A stretch of 64,000 bases of DNA from CAZEAN01 sp964510225 (GTDB taxonomy: Bacteria > Planctomycetota > Planctomycetia > Isosphaerales > Isosphaeraceae), in contig CAZEAN010000012.1 in NCBI GenBank assembly GCA_964510225.1, positions 7,855-71,854 on the forward strand, read 5' to 3'. A program made the position numbers and the translations under genes. Numbering within the stretch: the stretch's first letter is position 1; each line of letters opens with the position of its first letter. Below are positions 43,267 to 52,775 of this stretch, one piece after another. Under the pieces are notes generated by a model. It did not search any database and was not told the origin of the DNA. It worked only from the letters and a program-made list of their open reading frames with translations.

Positions 43267-45555
43267 CTACGAAGACGCCGCTTGCAATCGGGACTCCAGA
43301 GCGTCAAGTTCGGCGTCAAGTTGCCCTGCAGACTGGTCTGAGAGCGGGAGGGCACCAAAACGGACCCGATAGAATGCCTCCACAATCCGACCTGGGATTT
43401 TCGACAGTGGAACACCGTCATCACCAGAGCCGTGATCGATCAGGAGGATCGAGGCTCTCCGTGCAAATTCGCGCGGAGTCTCGTTTGATGATCGTTGCAG
43501 CCCTTGGCTTTTCAAGAGCTTCAGCAGCCGCACATACGCAGCAAGCGCACCAGAGAGTTCGGTCGAGTTCTCTGAAGGGCCCTGGAAGTATCGACGAAGC
43601 CGGACAATGAGGAAGCGCAGGAGCCTGAACAAGGCAAATCCGAGAATCATCGTCGTAATTGAGACGAGGAATCCACGGATACTGAAGAAGGCTGAGAGGT
43701 TAGGGAAGTCGAACACCCATCGAAGTGTCCGGACGATTGCTTCACGCATAATCCCAAACCCAGCGCGTGCATTCCGAAAGAGCCGTCGGATGGGTTCGTA
43801 CAGGGCCTGCTGACGGCTGGAATCAAAGCCAGCGAAGTAGATTGACCAGATCCGTCTCCCAGCATCGATAAAATCTTGGAGAAATCTCGGCACTCGACTC
43901 ACTTGCGCAACGACCGCAGCACGCTCCGCCGCAGGAGTGGCGTCAAGCGTCACCCAACCGCGTTGCGGTTCTCGGATCAAGGCCTCAACCCAACTATGTG
44001 CATGTTTCTGCCGGACTACGAGGAAGTTCAGTCGACTATTCCAGTCCCCCCCTTTGAAACCGTTGACCATTCTTGCCGGGATCCCCTGACTCCTCAGGAG
44101 TAAGACAAGACTACTCGCGAAGTACTCGCAGTGGCCCTCCTTGGTGTTCTCAAGGAAATCGAGGACCGGGTCAACTCCAGCATCAGCTCTTTTTTGCTGC
44201 AGGGTGTAATGAAACTCACCCGAATCACGCAAATAGGATTCAATAGCACGTGCACGCTCGAGGACTTGCTCTTCGGGGATGCCCTCAACAATGCGGTCCG
44301 AGATCTGAGTGAGGCGTTGCTTAAGCTCAGGGGGAAGATCCACCAGGTCACTATTCTGACCATAGGGTCGTGTGAGGAACTCATCGGGCTGCAGATGGAT
44401 TTGGTCCTTAACGTCAACCGAGACGACCGTGTAGTGGATATCACGATTGTTGAACGGCATATTCGCAAAGAGCCGGTTTCCACCCGAGGGATTGAAGACA
44501 AAGGTCCCTTCACTCGAATTGAAGCGGATTCGGGAATTGAGATCACCCCGCATCTTAAAGACGGGGCGCAACGCAAAGACAACCCGCTTTGAAAGTGGTT
44601 TGAGAATGATCTTTTGGGTGATGGTCTCAAGGCCCTCCGGAACAACGACGTCGGGGGGTTCGACGAGGCTAATCTCTGAAGCCCCGCGTTTCCAGGACTG
44701 ATTCTCATAACGTGTCAGTGCGACGCCTCGCCAAAGGAACTCACGTTCGGTGTCCTCGAGCAGCTCTCCCTCATCATTGAGGAGTTCGATCGTCATCACC
44801 ACTTCGTTGTTCTCGAGAATGAGGGAGACGTCACCGAGATCAACTTCATCGTCGAAGCCAGTGACCGATCTTGGTGACGAATTACTCCGAGGTGCTTGCA
44901 TCCGTCCCGGCGAGCGCGGGAGGAACAGAAAGATCACAAGTCCGAGCACGAGTGTCGTGAGGATGGCCCTTGATGTGGAGAGGAAGAAGGCCAAGCTAAA
45001 TAACCCTTTATAAGGGGAAGCTTGATCGATCGAGGCCACGCCTCGATCTGACAACTCGCCAGCTGAACTATCTTGCTGAACCTGGATCGCTTTTCGGTGG
45101 AGGTAGAACAGACTTAAGACCCAGATCGCCAAGATCGCCCAACTGATCAATGTCATCCCGACCCGGTCACTCTGGCTGAGGAAAGAACCGACTAAGACCT
45201 GCATCAAACTAAGGACGATCAAATACCAATCGTCCGTTGGTGCCTTCGGACGAAACATCTTGACGAGGACCAAGTAGAAGAGCCAATGCCCACATGCGAG
45301 GACAACTTGTGTCGGATCCATCCGATACTCGAAATAAACCACGAAGAGTGAGGCGATCGCCAGGAGGTTCGCGGTCGTCGTATCGAGTCCCCATTTCGGA
45401 TTCCGATCGACCGTGAGAAAGGCGATCACGCAGGCAATTGCCATTCCAGGTGGATAGAAGGCCGCGTAGTCAACGTCGGCATCCATATTCAGGACTAACG
45501 AGGAGAGAAAGAGAAGGAGATAGAGACTGGCACGATACCAAGCTTCAAACCTCAT
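43267..45555 (-). CDS. Transglutaminase-like membrane protein (TgpA family)
   Basis: 762 residues. The N-terminal 200 residues hold about six or seven membrane helices (DUF3488). A periplasmic transglutaminase-like domain follows with Cys near 476 (GHCEYFASSL), His near 518 (HAHSWVEAL) and Asp near 535 (WVTLDATPAAER). A late membrane helix lies near residue 640 and a DUF4129-like helical end follows (ETPREFARRAS). The ATG shares its A with the DUF58 stop (TGATG) and has AAGGAGA upstream, so translation is coupled. MoxR-DUF58-TgpA is a recurrent trio of unknown exact role, perhaps protein cross-linking or cleavage at the envelope. Confidence 0.93.
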   Translation of the reverse strand: MRFEAWYRASLYLLLFLSSLVLNMDADVDYAAFYPPGMAIACVIAFLTVDRNPKWGLDTTTANLLAIASLFVVYFEYRMDPTQVVLACGHWLFYLVLVKMFRPKAPTDDWYLIVLSLMQVLVGSFLSQSDRVGMTLISWAILAIWVLSLFYLHRKAIQVQQDSSAGELSDRGVASIDQASPYKGLFSLAFFLSTSRAILTTLVLGLVIFLFLPRSPGRMQAPRSNSSPRSVTGFDDEVDLGDVSLILENNEVVMTIELLNDEGELLEDTEREFLWRGVALTRYENQSWKRGASEISLVEPPDVVVPEGLETITQKIILKPLSKRVVFALRPVFKMRGDLNSRIRFNSSEGTFVFNPSGGNRLFANMPFNNRDIHYTVVSVDVKDQIHLQPDEFLTRPYGQNSDLVDLPPELKQRLTQISDRIVEGIPEEQVLERARAIESYLRDSGEFHYTLQQKRADAGVDPVLDFLENTKEGHCEYFASSLVLLLRSQGIPARMVNGFKGGDWNSRLNFLVVRQKHAHSWVEALIREPQRGWVTLDATPAAERAAVVAQVSRVPRFLQDFIDAGRRIWSIYFAGFDSSRQQALYEPIRRLFRNARAGFGIMREAIVRTLRWVFDFPNLSAFFSIRGFLVSITTMILGFALFRLLRFLIVRLRRYFQGPSENSTELSGALAAYVRLLKLLKSQGLQRSSNETPREFARRASILLIDHGSGDDGVPLSKIPGRIVEAFYRVRFGALPLSDQSAGQLDAELDALESRLQAASS

Positions 45556-47015
45556 CAATCATTCTCCTTCTCGTACTGCAATGTTGAGAGCGAAGGGCTG
45601 TCCTCAATTGACCGATCGGGGCCGCTATTCGGCTTTTCCAGGATGATTGCCCGATCACGGATGCTTGGATCTTCTCGACCGTCCGATGAAGTCGAGGGGT
45701 TTTGAGTCGGATTAGTCTTCTCGACCGATGTCGTGAGTTTACCGTCGTCAGTTGGCCTAGACGGTTGAACTTGATTGCCGCTCCGGAATTGTAGGAACGA
45801 CTCCAAGTCGCCACGCGAGGCGTCGAGAACGAGTGTCCGACCACCGAGTCGGATGCTGCTGCCGTCACCGAGTTTCCGGGTCTCACTCAAGACTTCGCCG
45901 AGATTGACCGATCGAGTCGAGACAATAATCAGCATTGCCTCACGGAGCATTGGGGCGGGTACGGCATCGAGGAGTTCCGCAAGGCTCCCTTCGGACGTCC
46001 CTCTCATGAGTGCCAGGCAGGATAATAGCTCGTGAAGGAGTCGGATGGAGGCTGGTCCCTGGCGAAGTTCGGGCGTCGACCCTGCCCAACCGAGCAACAT
46101 CCGTCTTCCCTGATTCCGACAGATCTCCATGGAGACGGTTGCCGCAAACTTGATCGACAATTCCAATGCCTCTCTAATCTCCGGCTCCGGCCTCGACTTC
46201 GGCACCCAAGGGTCAAGCAACACAGCGACATCTTGTTCACTCTGTTGCTCAAACTCTTTCACCATCGGCACGCCGACCCGTGCGCTCGTTCGCCAGTGGA
46301 TCAACCGGGGACTATCGCCCGGTCGGTAGTCACGTAGTCCGTGATATTCTAGTTGTTGTGAACTCCGGTCATGACGTCGACCTCGACGCGTCTCGGTTGC
46401 CTCCCGAAAAACCCGTCGCCACTGCCGCGTTAAGATCCCGACTTCCGGGTAAACCAAGAGCGTCCCTGGAGCCTCGACCGTTTCGCGACGCTCCATTAAA
46501 CCGAAGGGGCTCCGGGTAATGAGATCGATTGATCGGAATCGATAACGCCCACGCGACGGAGCCACGGTCTGCCAGGTTGATCGGGCCCGGTCGCGACCCG
46601 GAACTCTCGGAAAAAAAACAGTCGCCGTAAGGGTCCCGCCGCTTTTACTACCAGTAATCTCAGGGACTATCGAATCCACGGAAGTCATCGCGAGTGCATC
46701 ACGGAAGCTTTTTATATTCTCAAGCTGGTAGTCAATAGCCAGGATATCTCTGGAGAAGACAAAGGAAGGGGCGCGACGTGAGAGTCTGAGACCTCGGAGT
46801 GTCGCTCGGCTCACGAGCAACGAGGCCACGATCGGTCCCGCGGCGAGTCCCGTAATCAACAGAACTAAGTTAATTTGTTGATAAAGCCCTGTTGCCAAGA
46901 GAATGATCCAGACAAGGCCATACCCCACTCCTTCGGGAGTCCATCGGAGCTTTTGACTCGGTCGGAGTCTCGACGACAAGAGTCGAAGAAACCTTGAAAT
47001 CGGATGCTGCGACAT
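45555..47015 (-). CDS. DUF58 domain protein
   Basis: 486 residues from the ATG at 47015 (a TTG six codons upstream is an alternative). Two membrane helices lie at about 30-75. The cytoplasmic part contains the DUF58 signature YRPGDSPRLIHWRTSARVG followed by a von Willebrand A-like fold (QDVAVLLDPW). The last 90 residues are disordered and rich in Ser, Asp and Pro. The gene lies between moxR (80 bp upstream) and tgpA (overlapping), the usual arrangement, and probably works with MoxR as a chaperone substrate. Confidence 0.9.
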   Translation of the reverse strand: MSQHPISRFLRLLSSRLRPSQKLRWTPEGVGYGLVWIILLATGLYQQINLVLLITGLAAGPIVASLLVSRATLRGLRLSRRAPSFVFSRDILAIDYQLENIKSFRDALAMTSVDSIVPEITGSKSGGTLTATVFFPRVPGRDRARSTWQTVAPSRGRYRFRSIDLITRSPFGLMERRETVEAPGTLLVYPEVGILTRQWRRVFREATETRRGRRHDRSSQQLEYHGLRDYRPGDSPRLIHWRTSARVGVPMVKEFEQQSEQDVAVLLDPWVPKSRPEPEIREALELSIKFAATVSMEICRNQGRRMLLGWAGSTPELRQGPASIRLLHELLSCLALMRGTSEGSLAELLDAVPAPMLREAMLIIVSTRSVNLGEVLSETRKLGDGSSIRLGGRTLVLDASRGDLESFLQFRSGNQVQPSRPTDDGKLTTSVEKTNPTQNPSTSSDGREDPSIRDRAIILEKPNSGPDRSIEDSPSLSTLQYEKEND

Positions 47016-47094
47016 CGAGTCGACGCCTCTCAATAGTCACTTGGTGAAGAAAAGGGCTCATTCCAGTAAGACAAATGAACTAATCGTGATGAGA

Positions 47095-48072
47095 TTAAGC
47101 TGGGACTTTGATTTGATCGATTAAGTCACGGAGGATCCCTTCCGAGGCATTAAACTCGCCGGCTTGCAAAAACGATTTGCCGACAACTCGGTGGGCCAGG
47201 ACTGGGAGCGCCATCAATTTAATGTCATCAGGAATGACAAACGAACGTCCCGAGACAAAAGCGTGTGCTTGGGCAACCCGGTAGAGCATTAGGGCACCCC
47301 GCGTGCTCACGCCGACATTGAGTTCTTCGCTCGATCGGGTCGCTCGGACTATTTCGAGGAGATAATTCGCAATTGCGTCATCGAGCTTGATCGATCGAAC
47401 CGCCCGTTGCATCTTGAGGATCTCGTCCTTGGAAAGTACTGGCTTCAGACCTTCGACCGGTTCTCCAGGGCGGTGGGCGTTCAGGATCTCACGCTCAACC
47501 TCAGGGTCAGGATATCCCATCCGAACACGAATCAAGAATCGGTCGAGTTGGCTTTCGGGAAGAACGTAAGTTCCTTCAAATTCGAAGGGGTTTTGAGTCG
47601 CCAACACCAGGAAGGGAAGTTCAAGCTCGTAAGTCTTCCCGTCGACCGAGACTTGCCGATCACTCATCGCTTCTAGAAGCGCGCTCTGAGTTCTTGGCGT
47701 TGTCCGATTGATTTCGTCGGCCAAAATTACGTTTGTAAAAAGCGGACCTTGCTTAAAAATGAACTCGCTTGTGGTCGCGTTGTAGACACTTGACCCAAGA
47801 ATGTCAGAGGGTAATAAGTCCGGGGTGAACTGAATTCGATTCATCCGGCAATCGATACTCGCCGCCAAGGCTCTCGCCAGGAGCGTCTTCCCGACTCCGG
47901 GGACGTCTTCGATAAGCACATGACCTTCTGCCATCAACGCGACGACGACCATTCGAACCACGTCTGGTTTGCCCATCACCACCCGACCGACGTTCTCGAT
48001 CAACCGATCAAGCAGTGGGGCTAGCTTATCGAGTTCGGCTGCGTCAAGTTCGGACGTGGGTGATGCACTCAT
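47095..48072 (-). CDS. MoxR-family AAA+ ATPase
   Basis: Chaperone-like AAA+ ATPase of 325 residues. The ATG at 48072 has AGGG six bases upstream; the longer frame to 48123 is not supported. Walker A EDVPGVGKTLLARALA, Walker B VILADEINRTTP, sensor LVLATQNPFEFEGTY, the Arg finger region SQLDRFLIRV, and sensor 2 STRGALMLYRVAQA are all present. It heads a MoxR-DUF58-TgpA transcript and diverges from a glycosyltransferase gene across about 120 bp. Confidence 0.96.
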   Translation of the reverse strand: MSASPTSELDAAELDKLAPLLDRLIENVGRVVMGKPDVVRMVVVALMAEGHVLIEDVPGVGKTLLARALAASIDCRMNRIQFTPDLLPSDILGSSVYNATTSEFIFKQGPLFTNVILADEINRTTPRTQSALLEAMSDRQVSVDGKTYELELPFLVLATQNPFEFEGTYVLPESQLDRFLIRVRMGYPDPEVEREILNAHRPGEPVEGLKPVLSKDEILKMQRAVRSIKLDDAIANYLLEIVRATRSSEELNVGVSTRGALMLYRVAQAHAFVSGRSFVIPDDIKLMALPVLAHRVVGKSFLQAGEFNASEGILRDLIDQIKVPA

Positions 48073-48192
48073 AAGAAACCCTATGATGAACGGTCGGGCG
48101 AATCTGCAATTGTTGAGGATCACAGTTTAGTACGATAGGAGTTACGAATCCACCGACTATGATTTCGACCTTAACCCAAAGTCGTGCTACCG

Positions 48193-49326
48193 ATGTCGGA
48201 CGATCGGGTGGAAGTCCTCCTTGTCGATTCTCCGGTCCGTCGTCGTGCATGGGGCCGTCGGCTCGCCGGATTGATCCAAGAACTCAGCGCCCAGGGAATC
48301 GACGCCCGCTTGTTTTGCCTCGGCGGATCTCAACATGTGATTGATGCGGGTGTCGGGGCGATCGAGGATCCGAGGCTCCGAAATCGCTGGCTCCAGCCGA
48401 TCGAAGTCGGACGTTTCATCCGTCGATCACCGCAGATCCGACCTCAGCTCATTCACGCGCTACGGAATGGGGTCGGCGAACTTGGGCAGACGTTCGCCAC
48501 GCGTTGGGATGTCCCCTTGATCGGAACGATCGAAGATTTCCCGACCGACAATGTTTCCTTGAAGCACGACCCACGGCAATGCGCCTCGATTGTCGTCGGC
48601 GCTGAGGTCCTCCGTGATTATCTCATTAAACATCAAGGATTAGCCAAAGGACTGATCCATGTGATCCCCCCAGGTCTTCCCCCGGTCATCCCGCCTGATC
48701 GCGAGGAGTCGGTACTCGAACGACTCCCCTTAGCAGATCGTCGAATTCCGGTGGTTGGATCATTGGTCGAGGAGCGAGACCTTGTCGGAGCCGGTTTGGA
48801 GACCGTCCTTAGTGCGATTCATGAAGTCTCTGCACTTGATATCGACCTCGAATTGTTGATCGCGGGAGTGGGGCGATCCGAATCTGAGGTTAGGAAAGTT
48901 GCCAGCCGACTCTCAATAGCTGATCGGCTCACCATTGTGAGCTCGACACCACTTGAACCCGCCTTTTGGGAGGTCGTCGACATCTACTGCCATCCTGGCT
49001 CGGAGCCGACGCTCGGTTGGCATCTCCTTACGGCGATGCAACTCGGAAAGCCCTGCGTTGCACCCAATGTGGAGGGACTCGCGCAAATGATGGGGCATGG
49101 AGAACGTGGTCTCCTCGTCACTCCAAACCAACCTAAGCCACTGGGCAGATCTTTGCTTTCGTTATTCCGCGACCCACTCCGAGCCCGATCGATGGCACGT
49201 CGAGGCCAAGCCTGGACGTTCAGGCAATTCGGTGTCGGGGTGGAGGCGAAATCACTAGCGAGCCTCTACCGCCGCGCGATTGACGCGGCACCGACCCCAT
49301 TGAAACCGGAAGTCCGCCAGGGCTGA
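48193..49326 (+). CDS. GT4-type glycosyltransferase
   Basis: 377-residue GT-B fold transferase from the ATG at 48193. The N-terminal part (VEVLLVDSPVRRRAWG) is weakly conserved. The C-terminal nucleotide-sugar domain has LLIAGVGRSESEVR, LTIVSSTP and CHPGSEPTLGWHLLTAMQLG, with the acidic Glu of the EX7E-like motif. MGHGERGLLV follows. It is the only plus-strand gene of the glycan locus and converges on a GT2 gene with a 61-bp overlap. Donor and acceptor unknown. Confidence 0.82.
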   Translation: MSDDRVEVLLVDSPVRRRAWGRRLAGLIQELSAQGIDARLFCLGGSQHVIDAGVGAIEDPRLRNRWLQPIEVGRFIRRSPQIRPQLIHALRNGVGELGQTFATRWDVPLIGTIEDFPTDNVSLKHDPRQCASIVVGAEVLRDYLIKHQGLAKGLIHVIPPGLPPVIPPDREESVLERLPLADRRIPVVGSLVEERDLVGAGLETVLSAIHEVSALDIDLELLIAGVGRSESEVRKVASRLSIADRLTIVSSTPLEPAFWEVVDIYCHPGSEPTLGWHLLTAMQLGKPCVAPNVEGLAQMMGHGERGLLVTPNQPKPLGRSLLSLFRDPLRARSMARRGQAWTFRQFGVGVEAKSLASLYRRAIDAAPTPLKPEVRQG

Positions 49327-50246
49327 CTCCGATCTAGAATTTGCTCGGTCGATGCTGACTCGGATTCTCTCGTCAGTCGACGCTCGACCACTTTTGCCCA
49401 ACAGAGGAAGTCGTACCACGCCAAGAGGCCGCAGAATACTAGCCCTCGACGACCATCCAAGAACCCGAGCCGAAACAAGTAGGCGTAGACAAATCGAATC
49501 AATGGTCGCATTGGCAAACGCAAATAGATCTTCTTTAAGTATCGCTTGAATCGCTTACCGAGTCCGATCCCTTCCGGCACGGGATCGTGCAAGAAGCGCT
49601 CGAAGAGTTCGGCCTCCCAGGTGGCATACCGCTCATGTTTCTCAATCCAGGTCGAGATCGTTGGATAAGCGTAGTGATCGAGTTCGTGCCGAAGCCTGAT
49701 GGCTCGTCCTTGCAATTGCACATGTTCATGAGCTTCGTTGTCACCAGTGGCAACCCCAGGTCGGACCGGCAAGCGTTCATAGCGGCCTAGTCGATGTTGA
49801 AAAAGTCGAAGATTCCAACACTCCGAATAGCCCGCGTGCCGGATCCTCCCTCCGAGGAAGTAATACTTCATATTCAAGTAGTATCCTTCCACCTCGCCGC
49901 TCCCGATCCGTTCTCCGATTTCGTCCGCTAATTCGGGAGGAACGACCTCATCGGCGTCAACGATCAGGACCCAATCGTTTCGGAACGGCAGATTTTCGAG
50001 CGACCAGTTTTTCTTTTTGGGGTAACTTCCATTGAACTCAAATTGAATAACCTGAGCTCCATGTGCTTTTGCTACGTCAATGGTGTCATCGGTGCTTTGG
50101 CTGTCGACAACAAAGATCTCATCAGCCCAAGACAGCGCTGGGAGGCATCGCTTCAGATTCGCGCTTTCATTCTTGACCGGAACAAGAACGCTCAGAGGGA
50201 AGCCTTGTCGTTGCTGACCGTGCTCGAACGGTTGATCGTTGCCCAC
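49266..50246 (-). CDS. GT2 family glycosyltransferase (WaaE/KdtX-like)
   Basis: 326 residues from the GTG at 50246, placed after AAGGAG and just before the conserved beginning; the frame also opens at 50354, inside the upstream gene. GT-A motifs: LSVLVPVKNESANLKRCL, VVDSQSTDDT, and the metal-binding VLIVDADEVVPPEL. KRYLKKIYLRLPMRPLIRF near the C-terminus is typical of WaaE-like enzymes that add a hexose to lipopolysaccharide core, with a membrane-associated tail. It follows the GT4 gene at 50311 and its 3' end overlaps the convergent transferase. Confidence 0.85.
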   Translation of the reverse strand: MGNDQPFEHGQQRQGFPLSVLVPVKNESANLKRCLPALSWADEIFVVDSQSTDDTIDVAKAHGAQVIQFEFNGSYPKKKNWSLENLPFRNDWVLIVDADEVVPPELADEIGERIGSGEVEGYYLNMKYYFLGGRIRHAGYSECWNLRLFQHRLGRYERLPVRPGVATGDNEAHEHVQLQGRAIRLRHELDHYAYPTISTWIEKHERYATWEAELFERFLHDPVPEGIGLGKRFKRYLKKIYLRLPMRPLIRFVYAYLFRLGFLDGRRGLVFCGLLAWYDFLCWAKVVERRLTRESESASTEQILDRSQPWRTSGFNGVGAASIARR

Positions 50247-50310
50247 TGTTGGATCCACTCCTTTGGTCTTGTTGTATTCGATGCGCGACGATGCTGGTCT
50301 TGTTGATGAA

Positions 50311-51519
50311 TTATGAGTTCGCTGCTTGAACCGCTTCGGGAGCCGGACCCCCACCGACTAACCATTGATAGACATCGGATAAACGTTCTGCTTGCCGATC
50401 CCAGGTATACTCCGATTCAACCAGCATACGCGCCCGGTTACCAAGCGCGGCACGCTCTGGGTTCGATCGTTCCAGCAAGGATCGAATCCCGTTGGTTACT
50501 CCCTCTATCGTCGGCGTGACGACAAGACCCGCCTCGTTGTCCGCAAGCTCGGGAAAATGGCAAGCCGTGGTGGCGAGAACAGGTAACCGCGCTGCCATTG
50601 CCTCCAGGATGGCCATGCTGAAACCCTCACTGTAGCTCGGCAAGATAAAAGCATCGGCAGCCGCCCATGCTTTGAGTGCCTCGGCCCTGCTCAGATGTCC
50701 TAAGTAAGTGATTCGATTGGTGAGACCGAGTTCTCCGATCTCTTTCTGGAACGGTTTCAAGGATCCATCGTCATGACCCGCCAAGAGTAGATGGAGGTCT
50801 TTGAAATCGTTCGCCAGTCGTCCCAAAGCCTCTGCGAGGAGGTCGAGCCCTTTCTTCGGGTGCAACCGTCCCAGGAAGAGTAGTTTGAATGTCCCCTTGA
50901 TCTCTGGATGTTCCGCTTCAAGCGCGGCTTTATCCGGAAGATGATCAAACGGCTCGAGATCCACACCATTCGGAACAAAGCAGACCTCGGCCTTAGGTAC
51001 AAGAGCGCGGAGGTGCATCACTTCGGGTCGAGAAAGCGCATGCAAACAGGAGGCAAGGCGGAGATTCCGGCCTTCAACCAATGCCCTGTAGATTCGCTTC
51101 TTCCAAGCTTTATGCCGAAGTGCCCACGGTTCCGCCATCCCGTGCGCCGTGATCAGATAGGGGACCCGATAATGACGTGCCGCCGCCGCTCCCTCTCTCG
51201 TATGTCGTTGCCAGAGTCCATGAAGATGGGCAACCTCGGAATCACGGAGTGCGGGCCGGACCGATCGTACCGGACCCTCAAGTAAGACGCCGTCGGGCAC
51301 ATGGAAGGCATCGGTCTGGGAGGGGGTCGGTGTGACGATCCGGAGGTCACCACCGAGAGCGGCCAAGGCCCCGGTCATCCCGAGGATACTAGGGACCATC
51401 CCACCATCACGCTTGGGGTCGAGTCCGTTACAGAGGTGAACCCAACCGCTATTTCTGTTGGAGGTAAGTTGAGTCGTAACAGGCTTCCGAGCTTCTTTTG
51501 GTTCGGCTGATATCTTCAA
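50311..51519 (-). CDS. GT4 family glycosyltransferase
   Basis: 402 residues from the TTG at 51519, which has AGGGAGG five bases upstream; an ATG at 51549 directly abuts the preceding stop but lacks a site. GT-B motifs: HLHGLWQRHTREGA, ITAHGM, FVPNGVDLEPFD, LLFLGRLHPKKGLDLL and SYSEGFSMAILEAMAARLPVL (Glu pair). The sugar is not predictable. It lies in a tight same-strand row of polysaccharide genes. Confidence 0.93.
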   Translation of the reverse strand: MKISAEPKEARKPVTTQLTSNRNSGWVHLCNGLDPKRDGGMVPSILGMTGALAALGGDLRIVTPTPSQTDAFHVPDGVLLEGPVRSVRPALRDSEVAHLHGLWQRHTREGAAAARHYRVPYLITAHGMAEPWALRHKAWKKRIYRALVEGRNLRLASCLHALSRPEVMHLRALVPKAEVCFVPNGVDLEPFDHLPDKAALEAEHPEIKGTFKLLFLGRLHPKKGLDLLAEALGRLANDFKDLHLLLAGHDDGSLKPFQKEIGELGLTNRITYLGHLSRAEALKAWAAADAFILPSYSEGFSMAILEAMAARLPVLATTACHFPELADNEAGLVVTPTIEGVTNGIRSLLERSNPERAALGNRARMLVESEYTWDRQAERLSDVYQWLVGGGPAPEAVQAANS

Positions 51520-51549
51520 TCGTACCTCCCTGAAGTAAGCTGAAATCAT

Positions 51550-52734
51550 TTATGCGATTGCTCGGAATCTTCGTTTGGAAGTCGATAGGCCCGCAGACTC
51601 AAGTGCCTCACGCATTCCGGCTGCGAAACGCTCAGGGCCCCAAACGCTAACGATCTCCGAGGCCCGACGCCCCATCTCTTCCCGTTCAACTTCTCTGGTC
51701 GAGGCCATCACTCCTAAAGCCCATCCAATTGACTCTGGATCCGCCGGATCGAATCGGAAGCCCGTAGTCCCTAAAGGATCCGGTACCAATGTTCTGGCTG
51801 CACCTGCGCGGTCGCTCACAAGGAGCGGGAGGCCAGAAGCCGCTGCCTCGTTGACCACCAATCCCCAAGGTTCGGAAACGCTCGCGAGGACAAATGCCGA
51901 AGCCCTCGCATACCAGGAGGGAAGCTGCGTCGCACTTAGGAAACCGGGACGGTGGATCCAAGCACCATGGCCAGAAGCTTGGATTGCCTGATCGATCGAA
52001 GCCGATGAAGGCCCGTCGCCACAGAGGACCAGATCCCAAGCTTCAGAGGGTCCAACCTCGTTCCGATAATCCGAGTAAGCTTGAATCAACGCTTCCAGAT
52101 TCTTCTCCGGCGCAAACCGACTTACGCTCAAGAAAAATCGATTTGAAGGGATTCCTTGATGCGGCTGCGGTTTTTGCCGTGCTTGTGCAGCTTGTTCTGA
52201 AAAGTGCTTGTTATCGACCGCGTTGTATCCGAAGGAGATTTTGGAGACTGGAAATCCGAGCGTGATCAGATAATCCCGGTGCGAGAAGCCCCCCACAAGG
52301 GCAGCGTCAAAGAGCCGGAGACGTCGCCGCTTAATCGCTTCCCGCCACCAGGTCCGTGGCCGATCGATCTCCTGACTTTCAGACATCAGAATTGTTGATC
52401 GCCCTGAATGTCGAGCCCAACGTGCCGTTGCGACTGCTTCAGGTCGGACATACCCCGCAACAGCGACAGCATCGGGCTGGTCACGGTCGAGGGCGTCTTC
52501 GATCGCTAACGAAGCTTCTACCGTGCTAAGATCCTCAAGCGCAATCCCCGGAAAAAGGGTCACCCATTCAAACGGTTCCGACCCCCGATCTACAGCCCAA
52601 GGATAGAGCCGCTCTTTGGAGGCGGTTTCATAGGCGATCAGTTGGTCGCCACGCGATCTCAACATAGTCGCGAGGGCCCGGAGTCGCGCGAGATGATACG
52701 GACCAAAGTTCGTAAAATTAATCGCCAGTTTCAT
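51550..52734 (-). CDS. GT4 family glycosyltransferase
   Basis: 394 residues. The N-terminus (KLAINFTNFGPYHLARLRAL) is typical of the acceptor domain. The donor domain has FFLSVSRFAPEKNLEALIQA, LVLCGDGPSS and ASVSEPWGLVVNEAAASGLP with the paired Glu. GGAGG lies five bases before the ATG. It abuts the next gene (the stop touches the ATG of the 51549 frame) and starts 41 bp after the Wzy-like gene ends. Confidence 0.93.
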   Translation of the reverse strand: MKLAINFTNFGPYHLARLRALATMLRSRGDQLIAYETASKERLYPWAVDRGSEPFEWVTLFPGIALEDLSTVEASLAIEDALDRDQPDAVAVAGYVRPEAVATARWARHSGRSTILMSESQEIDRPRTWWREAIKRRRLRLFDAALVGGFSHRDYLITLGFPVSKISFGYNAVDNKHFSEQAAQARQKPQPHQGIPSNRFFLSVSRFAPEKNLEALIQAYSDYRNEVGPSEAWDLVLCGDGPSSASIDQAIQASGHGAWIHRPGFLSATQLPSWYARASAFVLASVSEPWGLVVNEAAASGLPLLVSDRAGAARTLVPDPLGTTGFRFDPADPESIGWALGVMASTREVEREEMGRRASEIVSVWGPERFAAGMREALESAGLSTSKRRFRAIA

Positions 52735-52775
52735 GATGCCCTCCGTAGCAAGAGTCTCTGAGTACGTTCGAGGTC

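Noticed and set aside
46032..46337. Plus-strand frame opposite the DUF58 gene
   Set aside because: Antisense to a conserved domain with intact signature; no ribosome binding site or motif.
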